Source of the DNA: an uncultured Bacteroidales bacterium
GTDB lineage: Bacteria > Bacteroidota > Bacteroidia > Bacteroidales > UBA4417
DNA length: 45,461 nucleotides
Direction: 5' to 3'
Assembly (NCBI GenBank): GCA_903879715.1
Contig: CAIRMR010000002.1
Coordinates: 1-45,461 of the forward strand
Each line of letters starts with the position of its first letter. Position 1 is the stretch's first letter. The notes beneath the pieces were generated by a model, which was given only the letters and a program-made list of their open reading frames with translations, searched no databases and was not told the DNA's origin. Position numbers and translations under genes: made by a program. Positions 43,379 to 45,461 of this stretch are shown here, one piece after another.

Positions 43379-44489
43379 TTAATTCGAAATCCTGTTCAGA
43401 TCATCGTCGATAGCCGATTTTCTCTTTTTCGTGGCTTTAGCTTTCTGATTGCCGAAATTGTAGGTGGCATTAATTCCAAACCGTTGATTATCAAATGAAA
43501 TAACACCATCCACATCCTTGCCTCCATAATTGCTTTTATAATGATAGTCGCTCCGGGTTCTGAAAATGTCGCTGCCTGTTGCCTGAATCAGTAATTTTTT
43601 ATTCAGGAAATCTTTTTTGATTCCAAAATTTATCGCATACCCTCCTTCAACATTTACAGTACCTCCCCATATCCATGGGCTGGTATAAAAATAGGTTAGC
43701 TCCATGGTGATTTTTCCGGGTAAGTTCAGGCTGTTTTGTAACCTGAAGTTATAAATATTGGCTTGCAGATCGATGACTGTGTTCCCGATTGTGCCCTCAA
43801 ACGATGAATAATTGTAAACCAGGAAAGTTGTAAAATTCCACCATTTCGTAACTTTGAGCGGATAGCTCACCGACAAGCCATTGTTGATAGCTCGTTGTAA
43901 ATTACGGGGAGAAAGTATATTTCCCGCTCCTTCGGTAATTTCAAAAACATTGGCGAAAAAATCATTGGTGACGCTATAGGTATTTGATATTACCAGCTTA
44001 CGATTGAAAGAGTAAGTGAGCTGATAATTGGTTATGTAATTGGGATTCAGAAATGGATTGCCCTTCCATGCCGACAATTCGCTCGTCCTTGATTCAAATG
44101 GATTCAGATCCTGGTAATTGGGTCGTGTAATCCGGCGCCCAATACTTGCGCTTAACACACTTTTTTTCTGATCGTCGTACGCAATGCTGACATTGGGAAA
44201 GAAATCCGTATAATTTCTCGGAACTTCGCTGTCTTTTGTAACAATTTTACTTTCAAGTGTTCCCAGCGAAGAAGTGCTTTCCATCCGCAATCCGGCATTC
44301 ACAGTGATTTTATCATTAATCTTTGCATTTACTATGAAGTAAAGCGCAGCAACTTTTTCGAGGTAATCAAAATTATTGCTCCTGGTAATATCCAAAACCG
44401 GTGTTTCGTTTTCGATGTCGTAAAAAGCCAGTTGATTGCCTGTTGAAATATAGGAATACTTGGCTCCCGAGGATAAAGTGAATTTTTTA
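43379..44489 (-). pseudogene. TonB-dependent outer-membrane receptor, 3' part cut by an IS element
   Basis: This frame of about 370 residues is the C-terminal beta-barrel half of a TonB-dependent receptor: NAGLRMESTSS, NYTDFFPNVSIAYDDQKKS, ASIGRRITRPNYQDLNPF (the conserved NP region), NPNYITNYQLTYSFNRKL and FGINATYNFGNQKAK. It lacks a plug, TonB box and signal peptide, which must lie beyond the window. The frame begins in the left inverted repeat of the IS1595-type element at 44490-44515, so the insertion broke the gene. A TTG inside the IS end could serve as a start, but a working barrel is doubtful. Confidence 0.88.
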
Positions 44490-44515
44490 ATTGAGGTGAT
44501 CAATTAAGTACTTAT
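44490..44515. repeat. Left terminal inverted repeat of the IS
   Basis: ATTGAGGTG-A-TCA-A-TTA-AG-TACTTAT; the right end has T, T and GC at the four variable bases. Confidence 0.9.
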
Positions 44516-44550
44516 CTTGTAAATCAATAAATGATTAAAAACTAATCGAA

Positions 44551-45447
44551 ATGAAATTTACAGGAGAAAATATTTTAGCGTTCACAGAACAATTTCCAGA
44601 CGACAAATTATGTCTGGCTTATCTTTCAGAGTTGAAGTGGGTAGAAGGTTTTATATGTACTAACTGTGGACACACAAAATTTACTGTACGAAAAGCAAAT
44701 TTAGCAAGAGATTGTAATCGGTGTCATCATATTGAAAGTCCAACAGCCGGTACTATTTTCCATAAATTACGCTTTGGTTTGCGAAAAGCATTTGGGATCA
44801 TCTTTGAAATGAGTGCCACAACGAAAGGATTTTCATCTTCCCAAGTGGCCAAGCGTTATGGAATAAGCCGAACAACTGCCTGGGCATTCATGCACAGGGT
44901 AAGAACGGCTATGCAAAGCAGCAAAAGGTTCCCCATAGTTGGAGACGTTCAGGTTGATGAATTTGTATTTGGGGGAAAAGAAAGTTTAAAACAGGGCAGA
45001 AGTAAAGACGTCAAAAAGAAAAAGATTATCGGCGCTGTTGAACTTAGTGAAAAAGGCAAGGTAAAGCGAGTCTATTTCAATAAGATAGCTGATTATTCAT
45101 CAAAATCTCTGAGTTGCATTTTTGATAATCATATCTCTAAAGATGCTCATGTTTTGACAGATAAATGGACAGGATATGCTCCTCTGGCAAAAAGATTCAA
45201 TATAGAACAGAAATATTCTGATAAAGGGAGTAGCATGAAGCAAATCCATACAGTTATTCATCAACTAAAATCATGGCTTAGAAGCACATACTCATGGGTT
45301 CATCAAGATCATATGGATAAATATCTGAATGAATTCAGTTTTCGGATTAATCGCTCAATCTTTAAGCAAACAATTTTTCACTCCTTAGTTTCAAGAATGA
45401 TGATATGTAAACCACTTACTTATCAGATGATTAAAATAAGTAGCTAA
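44551..45447 (+). CDS. IS1595-family transposase (ISXO2-like)
   Basis: This 298-residue transposase has an N-terminal zinc finger (GFICTNCGHTKFTVRK, CNRCHH), a helix-turn-helix (SSQVAKRYGISRTTAWAFMHRVR) and the DDE-type catalytic part: VGDVQVDEFVFGGKE with the first Asp and LTDKWTGYAPL with the second. YLNEFSFRINR near the end holds a conserved Asn/Glu. The length is usual for ISXO2-type proteins. The reading frame is intact, so it may be active. Confidence 0.93.
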   Translation: MKFTGENILAFTEQFPDDKLCLAYLSELKWVEGFICTNCGHTKFTVRKANLARDCNRCHHIESPTAGTIFHKLRFGLRKAFGIIFEMSATTKGFSSSQVAKRYGISRTTAWAFMHRVRTAMQSSKRFPIVGDVQVDEFVFGGKESLKQGRSKDVKKKKIIGAVELSEKGKVKRVYFNKIADYSSKSLSCIFDNHISKDAHVLTDKWTGYAPLAKRFNIEQKYSDKGSSMKQIHTVIHQLKSWLRSTYSWVHQDHMDKYLNEFSFRINRSIFKQTIFHSLVSRMMICKPLTYQMIKISS

Positions 45448-45461
45448 ATGAACACCTCAAT
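45436..45461. repeat. Right terminal inverted repeat of the IS
   Basis: It ends the window with ...CACCTCAAT, the complement of the left end. It overlaps the last codons of the transposase. Confidence 0.9.

Larger units (their letters stand above)
44490..45461 (+). mobile_element. IS1595-family insertion sequence
   Basis: Length 972 bases. Terminal inverted repeats are 44490-44515 and 45436-45461, both starting ATTGAGGTG inward and matching in 22 of 26 bases. A single transposase gene is in between. The right end is the last base of the window. The target duplication cannot be read because the right flank is outside; the left flank reads ATTTTTTA. Confidence 0.9.

Noticed and set aside
1-45461. 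tRNA or rRNA genes
   Set aside because: No cloverleaf-like T-arm sequences or rRNA signatures were seen on either strand by eye.

Overview
The window looks like a chromosomal contig end from a low-GC member of the Bacteroidota, most likely near the Bacteroidales or Marinilabiliales. The evidence is the gliding-type GldF/GldG pair, two secreted proteins with type IX secretion C-terminal tails, lipoproteins with acidic residues right after the lipobox cysteine, several TAnnTTTG promoter boxes, very weak Shine-Dalgarno sequences, and many short-period repeats and hairpins at gene borders. No rRNA, tRNA or CRISPR array was seen.

Layout. 1-5.4 kb: the tail of an unidentified gene, purC, a PhoH-type ATPase, a SAM hydroxide adenosyltransferase, a metallophosphoesterase and a PIN toxin/antitoxin pair. 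5.5-9.3 kb: gldF-gldG, a tandem array of four hairpin repeats, and a UDP-sugar 4-epimerase. 9.4-11.7 kb: a U32 peptidase family protein (RlhA-like). 12.2-17.7 kb: an accessory cell-surface island with three small outer-membrane barrels and four lipoproteins. Two of the lipoproteins are paralogues flanking a FISUMP-domain lipoprotein. Three of the island's genes share a conserved, structured 5' leader placed 21-22 nt before the start codon. 17.9-24.1 kb: a tripartite efflux operon (TolC, HlyD, two ABC-2 permeases) and a TetR regulator, with two matching 29-bp dyads that I read as the TetR operators.

24.2-27.1 kb: an HXXEE membrane protein and a secreted PHP-type metallohydrolase with an Ig-like domain and a type IX tail. 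27.5-33.8 kb: glutamate dehydrogenase, a 1155-residue GAF/receiver/PPDK-N fusion protein, and a queuosine-precursor transporter. 33.8-36.8 kb: a rhodanese-like protein without the catalytic cysteine, and a membrane histidine kinase ending in a SpoIIAA-like domain. 36.9-40.6 kb: an arsenic resistance operon (arsR, arsC, a C_GCAxxG_C_C protein, arsM, acr3) behind a promoter carrying two related dyads. 40.6-45.5 kb: a second type IX secreted protein, an AlkB-like dioxygenase, an isolated contractile-injection-system tube protein, and the 3' part of a TonB-dependent receptor cut by an IS1595-family element. The right inverted repeat of that element is the last base of the window, so the contig probably broke at this repeated element.

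How the parts work together: the arsenic genes form a complete sense-reduce-methylate-export set. The TetR/TolC/HlyD/permease block is a self-regulated exporter without its own ATPase gene. The 12-17 kb island is the part most likely to hold something undescribed, because a shared RNA-like leader appears to coordinate surface proteins that are not similar to one another.
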